Part shown: positions 8,235-17,214 of the stretch, piece after piece
Position numbering within the stretch: the stretch's first letter is position 1
Layout of the letters: each line of letters opens with the position of its first letter
Origin: a virus
Direction: 5' to 3' (one strand)
Length of the DNA: 64,000 nt
Virus record (IMG/VR): IMGVR_UViG_3300022868_000015
Location: 1 to 64,000 of that record
Notes under the pieces: model-generated
The model's database searches: none
What the model was told of the DNA's origin: nothing
The model's input: the letters and a program-made list of their open reading frames with translations, nothing else
Program-made: the position numbers and the translations under genes

Positions 8235-8713
8235 TGAAATATTTAAAGACATATAGTGAAAATCAATTAATTAAACAATATTTAAGTAATGATGGTAAAA
8301 CATTGGATTTAGGTAATTTCAAATTAACAGAATTGCCTGAATTACCTGAAGGATTAAAAGTATTATATTGTTATAATAATCAATTACCTGAATTACCTGA
8401 ATTACCTAAAGGATTAGAATATTTATATTGTTATACTAATAAATTAACTGAGTTACCTGAATTACCTAAAGGGTTAGAAGGATTATATTGTGGTAATAAC
8501 CAATTAACTAAATTACCTGAATTACCTAAAGGATTAAAAAGATTATATTGTTATTATAACCAATTAACTAAATTACCTGAATTACCTAAAAGATTAAAAG
8601 AATTATATTGTTATTATAACCAATTACCTTATGATAATTTAGAAGGTTATTGGAAATGGTTTTGGAAAGAAAACCCAGACCTACATAATGCAAATAAAAT
8701 GGGACTGTATTAA
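8234..8713 (+). CDS. LPX-type LRR protein, 5 repeats
   Basis: 159 residues. Leader MKYLKTYSENQLIKQYL, five 20-residue repeats LTxLPELPKGLxxLYCYxN, cap NLEGYWKWFWKENPDLH, tail NKMGLY. The first repeat lacks the usual T (LPELPELPKG). At the DNA level the repeat unit is 60 bp and nearly identical between copies. Confidence 0.88.
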   Translation: MKYLKTYSENQLIKQYLSNDGKTLDLGNFKLTELPELPEGLKVLYCYNNQLPELPELPKGLEYLYCYTNKLTELPELPKGLEGLYCGNNQLTKLPELPKGLKRLYCYYNQLTKLPELPKRLKELYCYYNQLPYDNLEGYWKWFWKENPDLHNANKMGLY

Positions 8714-9273
8714 TGAAATATTTAAAGACATATAATCGAATGATAAATGAGATTTCAGTTAATGAAAATCTGATTAACCGTTTAAGTGATGATGGTAAAA
8801 ATTTAAATCTAAATAGTTTAAATTTAACCAAATTGCCTGAATTACCTAAAGGGTTAGAAAAATTAATGTGTTATAATAATCAATTAACTGAATTACCTGA
8901 ATTACCAAAAGGATTAGAAATGTTATATTGTGACAACAACAAATTAATTGAATTACCTGAACTACCAAAAGGGTTAGAAATATTAGATTGTGATTATAAC
9001 AAACTAACTGAATTACCTGAATTACCTAAAGGGTTAGAAAGATTATATTGTGGTAATAATAAATTAACAGAATTACCTGAAATACCTAAAGGGTTAGAAA
9101 GATTATATTGTGGTAATAACCAATTAACTGAATTACCTGAATTATCTAAAAGATTAGAATATTTAAATTGTTATAATAACCAATTACCTTATAATAATTT
9201 AGAAGAATATTGGGAATGGTTTTGGAAAGAAAACCCAGACCTACATAATGCAAATAAAATGGGATTGTATTAA
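8713..9273 (+). CDS. LPX-type LRR protein, 6 repeats
   Basis: 186 residues. Leader MKYLKTYNRMINEISVNE, the same as the gene at 3578, six LRR units, the same WEWFWKENPDL cap and tail NKMGLY. It shares its start codon region with the previous LRR stop. Tandem LRR genes with different unit numbers suggest expansion by slippage or recombination. Confidence 0.88.
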   Translation: MKYLKTYNRMINEISVNENLINRLSDDGKNLNLNSLNLTKLPELPKGLEKLMCYNNQLTELPELPKGLEMLYCDNNKLIELPELPKGLEILDCDYNKLTELPELPKGLERLYCGNNKLTELPEIPKGLERLYCGNNQLTELPELSKRLEYLNCYNNQLPYNNLEEYWEWFWKENPDLHNANKMGLY

Positions 9274-9288
9274 AACTTAGAGAAAAAA

Positions 9289-9299
9289 TTAATATATAA
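9289..9299 (+). promoter_or_regulatory. AATATATA promoter-like element
   Basis: TTAATATATAA followed six bases later by the ATGATG at 9305. Context nearly identical to the element at 7758. Confidence 0.5.
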
Positions 9300-9304
9300 T
9301 TTTA

Positions 9305-9794
9305 ATGATGTATTTAAAGACATATGAAAATTTTAATGATATTGAAAATTATTTCAAATTGCATAATAAAATCAAAAAATCTAAGAAAAGACTTAAAAAA
9401 TATAAGAAAGAAAAGAAACTATCCAAAAAAAATGGTTTATAAATTAATAATCAAAAAAGCTAGAGAAATACTTGATAAATACGGTACACCTTATTTATAT
9501 GATAGGGAATATGAAAATACCGTGAAAATACCTATAACACCAGTTAAAATTGAAGGTGCAAAATATGATAGAATATTAATTTGGTTTGAAACTAAAAAAG
9601 AAATTATTGGATCAAATTCATTTGATTTTGATGATGAAAATATTGGTTTTGATAATGGTTATGAATATTATGAAGAATGGTGTTCATTAGATTCATTTAG
9701 AAATTCAATTAAAGCATTAACAATAATGTATGAAAATTTATTTGATGAAGATTTACCAATTAAATTAGAAGCAAATAAATTTGGATTGTTATAA
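9305..9794 (+). CDS. tail-bearing protein, apparent frameshift at an A8 tract
   Basis: The 9305 ATG opens MMYLKTYENFNDIENYF and a lysine-rich coil, then stops. A second frame, open from 9324 and containing an ATG at the end of the A8 tract (9425-9432), continues as KLIIKKAREILDKYGTPY to the tail EANKFGLL. Joining the two at the A8 tract gives the usual leader-coil-domain-tail layout. It is either a sequencing indel, decay, or slippage. No function is recognised. Confidence 0.6.
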
Positions 9795-10196
9795 TATACC
9801 AAGGTTTTTACCCTCTTCGTAAGCTCTTACAATTTTAGAATATTTAGGATCATTTTTTAGATTTTTATTAAAACCAACCCTACTATCAATTAATTCATCA
9901 AAACCATTATCAATTAATATCTTTTGAATATTAAAATCAGTCATTGTAGCATCACTCATTATTTTAGGATCTGAACCTTTCTTAATTAAATATTCAAAAA
10001 CCTCATCATCATAATAAGCAAGATCTAAAACATTATTATAAGTACTTTCATAACTTACATCAGCACCTTTATTAATAAACATTTTAATTAATTCAAAATC
10101 TTCTGTTTTTAAAGCCAATAAAAACAAATCATTTAAATCTTCTTGATCAATGTTATTGCTCTCTAAAAATAATTTATATGTTTGTAGTTTTACCAT
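9789..10196 (-). CDS. ankyrin-repeat protein with leader
   Basis: 135 residues. Leader MVKLQTYKLFLES is capsid-targeting-like. Ankyrin-type units follow: LFLLALKTEDFELIKMF, NKGADVSYEST, then EVFEYLIKKGSDPK and IQKILIDNGFDE. Ends GKNLGIL. Ankyrin repeats bind proteins, so a host-directed role is possible but unproven. Its start overlaps the end of the 10190 gene. Confidence 0.72.
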   Translation of the reverse strand: MVKLQTYKLFLESNNIDQEDLNDLFLLALKTEDFELIKMFINKGADVSYESTYNNVLDLAYYDDEVFEYLIKKGSDPKIMSDATMTDFNIQKILIDNGFDELIDSRVGFNKNLKNDPKYSKIVRAYEEGKNLGIL

Positions 10197-11062
10197 GACA
10201 GTCTTTCTCTTGTTATTTCATTAAGATATTTATCTTCAATTGTACCATAAATATAATCGTAATTTGGTGCACTAAATTTATTTAAGTCATGTTCTTTCAT
10301 AATATACAACCAATCACCATAGTATTCTTCAATAAAATCAATTTCACCTCTATAAAAATAATCATCAATTAATTCACTTTTAATATCGTCCCAATCTACA
10401 TTCAATTTAACCTTTATAGTTTCGTTTTTCAACCATTCAAATTTACCAAAAGCATCTTCAAAAGCATCTTTAATCTTATCATAAACTTCATTATAATCAG
10501 CATTTTCTTGTGTTTCAAGAATAGCATGATTCAAAATGGTTTTTAATTCATCTGTTTCACTTAACTGTTCACTTAACTTTATAGAATCTTCAATAATTAT
10601 ATCATTATCTACTATTTTAGTATTATTCTTTGTGATTTTAATTTCATCAATCATTTCACCTTTTTTATTACAATATTCTATAATAGCTTTCAAGGTTTCA
10701 TTATCATAAGAACTCCACCAATCACTAATATTTGCATCATAATCATAAACAGGGTCCCAATCATAATCATGACCTAATATTTCACTCTCATATTTCTCTA
10801 AACCAAAATCATCAAAATTACCAATATAATAAAAATCTCCATTTTCATAATCTAAGTCCATTCTCTTAGCAAACTCTTCAGATGTTATATAATCTTCTTC
10901 CCATAAAAGAATATCTCCTAACTCATTACAATCTCTTGTATCTATTTCATGTTCTTTTACTAATTTGGTGATTTCTTCCTTAGTAAAGGGTATATTGGAT
11001 GATTTAGATTTCCAAATTATAGAAAATATGAGATTTGCATATTGATTTTCATATTCGTTCAT
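10190..11062 (-). CDS. large acidic protein of unknown function
   Basis: 290 residues, strongly acidic, with many Tyr, Trp and Asp (DYDWDPVYDYD, ISDWWSSYDN). No motif is recognised. High negative charge would fit a DNA-mimic or chaperone, but nothing else supports this. A promoter element ends six bases upstream of its ATG. Confidence 0.6.
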   Translation of the reverse strand: MNEYENQYANLIFSIIWKSKSSNIPFTKEEITKLVKEHEIDTRDCNELGDILLWEEDYITSEEFAKRMDLDYENGDFYYIGNFDDFGLEKYESEILGHDYDWDPVYDYDANISDWWSSYDNETLKAIIEYCNKKGEMIDEIKITKNNTKIVDNDIIIEDSIKLSEQLSETDELKTILNHAILETQENADYNEVYDKIKDAFEDAFGKFEWLKNETIKVKLNVDWDDIKSELIDDYFYRGEIDFIEEYYGDWLYIMKEHDLNKFSAPNYDYIYGTIEDKYLNEITRERLSW

Positions 11063-11068
11063 AAATAA

Positions 11069-11080
11069 TATATATTAAAA
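11069..11080 (-). promoter_or_regulatory. AATATATA promoter-like element (minus)
   Basis: Read on the minus strand the sequence is TTTTAATATATA, ending six bases before the ATG at 11062. Confidence 0.5.
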
Positions 11081-11082
11081 AT

Positions 11083-11478
11083 TTAAAATAGATTCATCTT
11101 CTTAGCCTCTAAATATGAATTAACTTCTTTTAACATTTCATCTTCTTTATAAATAATAGTTAAAGAATCTAATTCAAAATTTTCCAGATCCACAACCGGA
11201 AAAGTTTCATTAATTTGAATTAATAATTCACTTAAATCAACTTCATATGTCATTAACATATCACTCCACACATTTAAAAAAATTGGTTTATTAATATCTT
11301 GTTCTATCTTAGTTCTATAAGTTGCACCAGCAGTTCTATAAGTAATAGGATGAGTATCTCTATTAAATGTCAAAAAACCCTTTTCAATTAATAGTTTTTG
11401 TTTATACATAAAATCAGACTCATTGTCACATTTAATAGTAAATAAGTAATCATATGAATGTCCTTTAATTATTATCAT
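11083..11478 (-). CDS. small tail-bearing protein
   Basis: 131 residues, with the block YDYLFTIKCDNESDFMYKQ and LLIEKGFLTF like the small beta-alpha-beta family, and a C terminus LEAKKMNLF, a variant of the shared tail. Overlaps the gene upstream. Function unknown. Confidence 0.65.
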   Translation of the reverse strand: MIIIKGHSYDYLFTIKCDNESDFMYKQKLLIEKGFLTFNRDTHPITYRTAGATYRTKIEQDINKPIFLNVWSDMLMTYEVDLSELLIQINETFPVVDLENFELDSLTIIYKEDEMLKEVNSYLEAKKMNLF

Positions 11479-11836
11479 TTCTAATTCTATTTAATTTTAA
11501 TTTTCTATAAAGTTTTGTAAATATTGGATTATTTATAGATAATACGTCTAATATCTTTATTAAGACATCATCAAAATCTATATCTGTAAAATGTACTTCT
11601 CCCCCTATTATATCAACAATAACGAAGAAAGATATAGAAGCAGATAATGTTAAAATATGTTTATTATCATCATAAACATATAATATTTGACTATATGGAT
11701 AACCTTCGTTAAATGAAACTTTTAATTTTTTAGAATGAATTTTTTGTGTCAAATAATCATAACAATCAAATAGAAGTTTTTGATGTGTAATTAAAGATTC
11801 TGAAACTATTTCGTTTATTTGTTTATTAGTCTCCAT
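11465..11836 (-). CDS. small protein with RKLKLNR basic tail
   Basis: 123 residues. Beta-rich middle (ILTLSASISFFVIVD) and a basic C terminus YRKLKLNRIRNDNN, one of several proteins here ending in an RKxKLxRIK-type tail. Overlaps the start of the 11083 gene by 14 bases. Unknown role. Confidence 0.6.
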   Translation of the reverse strand: METNKQINEIVSESLITHQKLLFDCYDYLTQKIHSKKLKVSFNEGYPYSQILYVYDDNKHILTLSASISFFVIVDIIGGEVHFTDIDFDDVLIKILDVLSINNPIFTKLYRKLKLNRIRNDNN

Positions 11837-11843
11837 TTTTCAA

Positions 11844-12128
11844 TTATAATAACCCTAATTTTGAAGCAGTTGATAATTCAATTAAACCTAGTTCTTCAAT
11901 ATCATCAAAAGTTAATAATGGGACTTTAAATTCACGATTATTTGCATCACATTGACCACCTGTTATTATTTTATCATTTAATGAAACACCAACAGCACCA
12001 GGAAATCCACAAAATGTCCAATATTTTTCAATACGTCCACTTAATCGTGTATATCCGTCAGCATATAATGATTTTAATAGAGTTTTTTGTTCTTCTGCAT
12101 TTTCACACAATATGTATATTTTATCCAT
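11844..12128 (-). CDS. small tail-bearing protein, GGQCDANN subtype
   Basis: 94 residues. IYILCENAEEQKTLLKSLYA then DGYTRLSG gives the beta-helix-GY pattern. GGQCDANN and the tail TASKLGLL are shared with the protein at 12492, so the two are duplicates. Overlaps the end of the 12121 gene. Confidence 0.7.
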   Translation of the reverse strand: MDKIYILCENAEEQKTLLKSLYADGYTRLSGRIEKYWTFCGFPGAVGVSLNDKIITGGQCDANNREFKVPLLTFDDIEELGLIELSTASKLGLL

Positions 12129-12495
12129 TTTTCACTCTTTCCAATTTTTGTTTTCTATTCATCCTTTCATATTCTTTATCTTTACAAAAAATATTTACAC
12201 ATTCTTCTAAAACCTGTTCTTTATTAATACAAGATATAATAAAAGATTTCCAAGATATATTATATCTACCAAATTCACAACCATCTTCTAATAAAATGAC
12301 TTTTTTAATTTCTAAATCAGTCCAAAATATTGAAAATGGTTCCATATTAAAATATTTTTTTGGTAGTTCTTTTGATAAATCAATATCAAGTTTCATTGTT
12401 CGACCAATACATATCTTATCATTTTTGAAATTCATTTTATAATCTTTAGGTAAAATAATATTATCCTTTAAATAGTCATATACTTTATTTATCAT
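12121..12495 (-). CDS. small protein with RKQKLERVK basic tail
   Basis: About 124 residues from MINKVYDYLKDNI. This start overlaps the upstream stop as ATGA and is preferred over 12528. The C terminus NRKQKLERVKNG belongs to the basic-tail group. It lies between the two GGQCDANN paralogues, suggesting a duplicated pair with an insertion or an alternating arrangement. Confidence 0.65.
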   Translation of the reverse strand: MINKVYDYLKDNIILPKDYKMNFKNDKICIGRTMKLDIDLSKELPKKYFNMEPFSIFWTDLEIKKVILLEDGCEFGRYNISWKSFIISCINKEQVLEECVNIFCKDKEYERMNRKQKLERVKNG

Positions 12496-12773
12496 AATAA
12501 TCCAAGTTTTGAAGCTGTATATAAACAATTAATACCTATTTCATTTAACTCTTCAGTATTTAAAAGTTCATTTTTAAAATTGTGATTATTTGCATCACAT
12601 TGACCTCCTAATATAATTTTTTCATCTAATCTAATATGAATAGCACCTGGGAAAATACTAAATTTCCAATAAGTCATAGTTTTGTCACTTCTTCGATAAC
12701 CATTTGCAAATAGAGATTTTAAAACCATCTTTTGTTCTTTTTCATTCTCAACTAAAATCCATCTTTCAATCAT
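12492..12773 (-). CDS. small tail-bearing protein, GGQCDANN subtype, copy 2
   Basis: 93 residues, WILVENEKEQKMVLKSLFA then NGYRRSD, GGQCDANN and the tail TASKLGLL. Clear paralogue of the 11844 gene. It heads the minus-strand operon running to 9789. No promoter element of the AATATATA type was found just upstream. Confidence 0.7.
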   Translation of the reverse strand: MIERWILVENEKEQKMVLKSLFANGYRRSDKTMTYWKFSIFPGAIHIRLDEKIILGGQCDANNHNFKNELLNTEELNEIGINCLYTASKLGLL

Positions 12774-12836
12774 TTTTTATTCTATTTTATCTGTTTTATA
12801 ATAAATTTATAATTAAAATTTAAAAATGTTTTAATT

Positions 12837-12850
12837 TTTTAATATATAAT
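12837..12850 (+). promoter_or_regulatory. AATATATA promoter-like element
   Basis: TTTTAATATATAAT, ending six to seven bases before the ATG at 12856, in a divergent gap. Confidence 0.5.
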
Positions 12851-12855
12851 AGGTA

Positions 12856-13016
12856 ATGAAATATTTAAAATATTATGAAAGTTCAAAATCTTTTGTAAAT
12901 CCATTTGGTGAAAATAGATTTTTGTATTGTTATAAAGGTACTAAAAGTGATGTGAAATCTCATATTAATATAGATGAAGGTAATATTTATAATCAAAAAA
13001 GATGGGACTATTATGA
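12856..13016 (+). pseudogene. short leader gene, frameshifted before its tail
   Basis: MKYLKYYESSKSFVNPFG and about 50 further codons are open in one frame. At a run of six A near 12995 the +1 frame gives SKKMGLL and a TGA that overlaps the next ATG, which is the expected end. In the actual frame translation runs on to 13029. This fits a one-base indel in a short tail-bearing gene. Confidence 0.5.
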
Positions 13017-13450
13017 TAAAAGATTTTAAAAAGTTTTCAGAATGGTATAATAAATCAAATGATGAAATAGATCAAATGAAACATAAAGCTAATAAATTAG
13101 AAATAGAAGTAACTAAAAATAAACAATATTTTGACAATATAATTTATAACAAATTAAAAGAAATGCGAAAATATGCTATAAGAGAGAATAAAAATGACAT
13201 ATTAACAATAAATTTACCAATTGAAATAGATGGAGAAAAATATGAATGTTTAAATATAACTTATGATATTAATTATAACGAAATAGATATATCAGCTGGT
13301 GAAAAATATGCATGGGTATGTTTTATTGAAAATAATGATAATGAAATAAATATTGATAGTATATATGAAGATTATAGAAAATTATATAATTATTTGATAA
13401 GTGATAACTTAAATGAATTTTTAGAAGCAAAAAGAATGGGACTATTATGA
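13013..13450 (+). CDS. coiled-coil tail-bearing protein, IPIxxxG family
   Basis: About 145 residues from MIKDFKKFSEWYNKS. This start shares ATGA with the preceding tail and is preferred over 12974. A coil (MKHKANKLEIEVTKNK) is followed by KLKEMRKYA, then INLPIEIDGEKYECLNI, a layout shared with the next three genes and those at 51473 and 57792. Ends EAKRMGLL. Unknown function. Confidence 0.7.
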   Translation: MIKDFKKFSEWYNKSNDEIDQMKHKANKLEIEVTKNKQYFDNIIYNKLKEMRKYAIRENKNDILTINLPIEIDGEKYECLNITYDINYNEIDISAGEKYAWVCFIENNDNEINIDSIYEDYRKLYNYLISDNLNEFLEAKRMGLL

Positions 13451-13807
13451 TAGAAGATTTTGATAAATATATTATATAAGAAAAAAATGGATAAAATCAA
13501 ATTGAAATTAGAACAATCCTTTGTTGATAAAATTCTAAGTTTGAAAAAATATGCTAAAAAAGACGATAATGATGAATTAATGTTAATTATAGATAAAGAA
13601 ATATATGAATCTAAAAAATTATATATTTGTTATGGTTTCGTTACTATGGTTTATTGTGATGTTGGTGGTTTAATTACACTAAATCATTATAATAAAATAG
13701 AATATGATAGAGATAACAAATATGAAACATTATCAACATTATATAAATATTTTATGGATGATGATATTGTAAAACAGTTAGAAGCAAAAAAAATGGGATT
13801 AATGTAA
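13447..13807 (+). CDS. tail-bearing protein, IPIxxxG family, apparent 5' frameshift
   Basis: The ATG at 13447 opens MIEDFDKYI, matching the next gene's MSKIDKYID, but meets a stop. The main frame is open from MDKIKLKLEQS at 13487 through ILSLKKYAKK to the tail EAKKMGLM. A one-base shift near the A7 tract at 13481-13487 would join them. Compared with its neighbours it has a shorter coil. Confidence 0.6.
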
Positions 13808-14301
13808 TGAGTAAAATTGATAAATATATTGATTTTGTTAAGAATATGAAAAATCTTGAATCTGATTGCGAAAAAGCAAAATTAAAATACGATGAAATGC
13901 ATAAGCAATATATTGATAAAATAGCTGAATTAAATAAAAAAGGATTCAAAATGAAAGATTATTATAGCGATATATTAGAAAGAATATATTCACTTAAAAA
14001 ATATTTAAAACCTAATAAAAAATATAATGATTATGAAATAACATTTCCAATTGATATTAAATATGAAGGAAAAAATTATATAAATTGCACAATATCTTTT
14101 GAACGTAAAGATTCAGACTATTTTTCAGGTTGTTACTTAGGTACAAGTAATAAAACAATTGATAATGATCTATTTAATTATATTTCCGAAAAAGAAATAA
14201 GATGGAATGAAGATGAAATATTATTTATAAAGTTTTATAAAGCTCTAATGAGTCCTGACGTAGAAAAGTATTTAGAAGCAAAAAGAATGGGATTATTATA
14301 A
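13807..14301 (+). CDS. coiled-coil tail-bearing protein, IPIxxxG family
   Basis: 164 residues. An N-terminal coil (NLESDCEKAKLKYDEMHKQ) is followed by RIYSLKKYLKP, then ITFPIDIKYEGKNYINC, and the tail EAKRMGLL. ATG shared with the preceding stop. Same layout as the 13013 and 14303 products, so a tandem duplicated series. Confidence 0.72.
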   Translation: MSKIDKYIDFVKNMKNLESDCEKAKLKYDEMHKQYIDKIAELNKKGFKMKDYYSDILERIYSLKKYLKPNKKYNDYEITFPIDIKYEGKNYINCTISFERKDSDYFSGCYLGTSNKTIDNDLFNYISEKEIRWNEDEILFIKFYKALMSPDVEKYLEAKRMGLL

Positions 14302-14302
14302 T

Positions 14303-14779
14303 ATGGAAAACTACACAGAATATATTAAAAAACTTGAAAAAGAAAAAAGGATTCTTAATAAAGAATTTGATAAGATTTCAAAAAAGATAAATAATGCTAA
14401 ACAAGAAATGGCTGTTACAATAATTGATAAAGTGAAAAGTTTTAAAATTATAGCAAAAAAAATAGATTTTGAATATAGTAGTTATAATTGTTTCAATATA
14501 CCAAAACAAATAAATGGTTTAAAGAGTGATTATATTAAAAAACATGATGGTTTAGTAATATTTTTTGATGAATATCCTAACATAGAAGTCTATACTTATT
14601 ATATTAATGATGAAAAACCTTACTATGATTGTGAATTATTTAGTTTTATTGATAATAAAACAAAATTGAGATTTACCGATATTAAAAATACACCAGAAAA
14701 TATAGAAATAATATATAACTATTTCATGAGCAAAGATCTAGATTTTTATTTAAATTCAGGAAAAATGGGCTTATTATAA
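14303..14779 (+). CDS. coiled-coil tail-bearing protein, IPIxxxG family
   Basis: 158 residues. MENYTEYIKKLEKEKRIL opens a long coil, followed by KVKSFKIIAKK and a FNIPKQINGLKSDY block. Ends NSGKMGLL. The most diverged member of the tandem series. Stop overlaps the next ATG. Confidence 0.7.
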   Translation: MENYTEYIKKLEKEKRILNKEFDKISKKINNAKQEMAVTIIDKVKSFKIIAKKIDFEYSSYNCFNIPKQINGLKSDYIKKHDGLVIFFDEYPNIEVYTYYINDEKPYYDCELFSFIDNKTKLRFTDIKNTPENIEIIYNYFMSKDLDFYLNSGKMGLL

Positions 14780-15123
14780 TGAAATACCTTAAAACATATA
14801 ATGAAAATTCAGTAGATACAAATCGAGTGATATTTGGTATATTTATTGATAATAAAGGAGACTTTGCAAAAGTACAAAAAACTTTGATTAATTTAGGTTA
14901 TGAAATAAGTTCATGGTATAAAAGTAAACATTGGTTTCCTGATTTAAAATTTGAAGATGATATACTTGACTATAATTCACTACCAATAAAACCAGTTTAT
15001 ATTACAATATGGAGAGATGATAAAAGATGGACTATGATAAATGAAATAAATGAAAAAATCATAATCGTTGATGTTGAAGATGTTCATAAATATATCGAAG
15101 CTCTAAAACTAAACATTTTATAA
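14779..15123 (+). CDS. leader plus GYxxxSW small domain
   Basis: 114 residues. The leader MKYLKTYNENSVDTN is fused to the beta-helix-G-Y domain (VIFGIFIDNKGDFAKVQ, INLGYEISSW) that elsewhere in the window occurs without a leader. Ends EALKLNIL, a variant tail. This fusion links the two protein groups. Confidence 0.7.
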   Translation: MKYLKTYNENSVDTNRVIFGIFIDNKGDFAKVQKTLINLGYEISSWYKSKHWFPDLKFEDDILDYNSLPIKPVYITIWRDDKRWTMINEINEKIIIVDVEDVHKYIEALKLNIL

Positions 15124-15130
15124 TTTCTAT

Positions 15131-15143
15131 ATTTAATATATAA
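15131..15143 (+). promoter_or_regulatory. AATATATA promoter-like element
   Basis: ATTTAATATATAA, immediately followed by an ATG that opens an eight-codon frame before the gene at 15163. Confidence 0.5.
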
Positions 15144-15166
15144 TGGAAATAATCATACAAGAATGA
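15143..15166 (+). other. possible seven-residue upstream ORF
   Basis: ATG to TGA encodes MEIIIQE. The TGA overlaps the ATG of the exported protein at 15163 as ATGA. It would fit translational coupling if the transcript starts close to the promoter element, but it may be chance. Confidence 0.3.
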
Positions 15167-15657
15167 AAAAATTAATATACATACTATTCTTAATACTACT
15201 ACCAATTTTCTCTTTAGCACAAAAAGAGAACTATTACCAACATAATACAGAAAAACAAATAAGATTTTATAAACATAAAGATTGGACATTAGAAAATGAA
15301 GGAGAATGGGGTTCTTTTTATTGGAAGATTATTAGATCATCTAAAGATTCAGATGATTATTACTGGTATTATGTATATTTATATTCAAACTCATATTTTA
15401 ACACAAAAACAAATAATGAATATGACAAAGCTATTACATATATTAAAAATATGGTTATAACTATGTATATTTATAAAAACAAAAAAGATAAATTAATCTA
15501 CATTAATAATATACCGATTAAATTACCTTATGTTGTATGTGATTATAAACTAGATGAAAGTCTATATGTTGCTTATTTTTATTCAACATCAAAATACAAT
15601 TCGTTTAATCTTAAGTTTGAAGGAGCAACCGCTTTTGATTATTCTGAAACAAAATAA
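15163..15657 (+). CDS. exported protein of unknown function
   Basis: 164 residues. A clear Sec signal peptide (MKKLIYILFLILLPIF then SLAQ, cleavage likely after the Ala or Gln) precedes a Tyr- and Lys-rich domain. No lipobox Cys. Export suggests an envelope role in the host, such as exclusion or lysis control, but no domain is recognised. No shared tail. Confidence 0.7.
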   Translation: MKKLIYILFLILLPIFSLAQKENYYQHNTEKQIRFYKHKDWTLENEGEWGSFYWKIIRSSKDSDDYYWYYVYLYSNSYFNTKTNNEYDKAITYIKNMVITMYIYKNKKDKLIYINNIPIKLPYVVCDYKLDESLYVAYFYSTSKYNSFNLKFEGATAFDYSETK

Positions 15658-15665
15658 AAAATATC

Positions 15666-16046
15666 ATGAAACATTTATATGAATGGAATGTATTTAAAAA
15701 TAAAAATAAATATGAAGAAGGTGATAAACTTATGAATAGACTTATTGATATTATTAAAAATGAAGATATATCTATCAAACATAGTGGTGGATATAATATA
15801 GAATTGGATAATAAAATATATAGTTTTGCAAGAAGTGGTCGTAGTTGTTGGGTGACTAAGTATGATAATAATCAAAATAATGGAAAATTTTGGCAAGGTG
15901 AACCGGAATCTAAATATGATTTTTCTGTTAAAATATGGAAAGAATTAGACAATTTACACAAAGAACAAAATAAACCAGATTTATCAAATGATTTGGATAA
16001 TTTAACTGATGAAAATAGAACAGCAAAAAAGATGGGATTATTATGA
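15666..16046 (+). CDS. tail-bearing protein with MKHLYEW leader
   Basis: 126 residues, MKHLYEWNVFKNKNKYEE then LMNRLIDIIKNED and a small domain around YSFARSGRSCWVTKYD. Ends TAKKMGLL. Overlaps the next start. Unknown. Confidence 0.68.
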   Translation: MKHLYEWNVFKNKNKYEEGDKLMNRLIDIIKNEDISIKHSGGYNIELDNKIYSFARSGRSCWVTKYDNNQNNGKFWQGEPESKYDFSVKIWKELDNLHKEQNKPDLSNDLDNLTDENRTAKKMGLL

Positions 16047-16480
16047 GAAAAATTAGAAAAATAAACGAAGCGTACTGGCAAAGTGACATGAGCCCAGAAA
16101 AAAGAAGAAAATTAGCTGAAGAACTAATTAAATATTTAAGAGAAGAAGTTAAAGAAAAAGACGACAAAGAAAAGCTAGGATTATTATTTATGCATTTCTG
16201 TGGTGATAGAGGATTGTCATTTACTGAAGCAAGAGATCTTGATAAAGAAGTGGGTGACATGAGTGCAGAAATGTTAATGTTAGGAGATTTATCAGAATAT
16301 ATTGAAAAAATAATTAAAGAATTATTTATAAAATATGGTAATGGTAAAGATGATATTTATGATAAAACAAATTTCTTAAAATATTTAAATAAAAAAATTG
16401 ATTGGTTGTCTAATATTTATGATTCACCATCTGAAATAGAAAATCTTGAAAAAGTAAGAAATCGTTTTGAAAATTATTAA
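16043..16480 (+). CDS. helical protein with MRKIRKINE leader
   Basis: 145 residues. Leader MRKIRKINEAYWQ ends in I-N-E-A, a good match to the T4 prohead protease site (I/L)xE|(A/G). The rest is predicted helical and highly charged (KRRKLAEELIKYLREEVKE). It lacks the shared tail. Unknown function. Confidence 0.65.
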   Translation: MRKIRKINEAYWQSDMSPEKRRKLAEELIKYLREEVKEKDDKEKLGLLFMHFCGDRGLSFTEARDLDKEVGDMSAEMLMLGDLSEYIEKIIKELFIKYGNGKDDIYDKTNFLKYLNKKIDWLSNIYDSPSEIENLEKVRNRFENY

Positions 16481-16780
16481 ATGAAACATTTAAAGACATA
16501 TAATGAAAATCAATTTATTAAAGACCATTTAAGTGGTGATGGTAAATCATTAGATTTAGATAAGTTAAATCTAACTGAATTACCTAAATTACCTGAAGGA
16601 TTAGAAAGATTAGATTGTGATAATAACCTATTAACAGAATTACCTGAATTACCAAAAGGCTTAGAAAGATTATATTGTTATGATAACAAATTACCTTATA
16701 ATGATTTAAAAGGATATTGGAAATGGTTCTGGGAACAAAATCCAGACCTTTATAATGCAAATAAAATGGGATTATATTAA
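16481..16780 (+). CDS. LPX-type LRR protein, 2 repeats
   Basis: 99 residues, the shortest intact LRR gene here. Leader MKHLKTYNENQFIKDHL, only two repeats, cap YWKWFWEQNPDLY, tail NKMGLY. Possibly a contraction product of a longer array. Confidence 0.85.
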   Translation: MKHLKTYNENQFIKDHLSGDGKSLDLDKLNLTELPKLPEGLERLDCDNNLLTELPELPKGLERLYCYDNKLPYNDLKGYWKWFWEQNPDLYNANKMGLY

Positions 16781-17199
16781 TGAAATATTTAAAAACATAT
16801 TCAGAAAATAAATTAATTAAAGACAATTTAAGTAATAATGGTAAAACATTAGATTTAAGTGATTTAAATTTAAAAGAATTACCTGAATTACCTGAAGGAT
16901 TAGAAAGATTAGATTGTGATAATAACAGATTAACTGAATTACCTGAATTACCTGAAGGATTAAGATATTTAGATTGTGATAATAATCAATTAACTGAATT
17001 ACCTGAATTACCAAAAGGATTAGAATCAATATGGTGCTATAATAATAAATTAACTGAATTACCTGAATTACCTAAAGGGTTAAAAATATTAGATTGTGAT
17101 TATAACAAATTACCTTATAATGATTTAGAAGAATATTGGGAATGGTTTTGGAAGGAAAATCCAGATTTAAATCAAGCAAACAAATTAGGATTATATTAA
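16780..17199 (+). CDS. LPX-type LRR protein, 4 repeats
   Basis: 139 residues. Leader MKYLKTYSENKLIKDNL, four repeats (one with ESIWCYNN instead of LYC), cap WEWFWKENPDL, tail NKLGLY. Overlaps the previous LRR stop. Confidence 0.87.
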   Translation: MKYLKTYSENKLIKDNLSNNGKTLDLSDLNLKELPELPEGLERLDCDNNRLTELPELPEGLRYLDCDNNQLTELPELPKGLESIWCYNNKLTELPELPKGLKILDCDYNKLPYNDLEEYWEWFWKENPDLNQANKLGLY

Positions 17200-17214
17200 A
17201 AATAATAAAAAATC

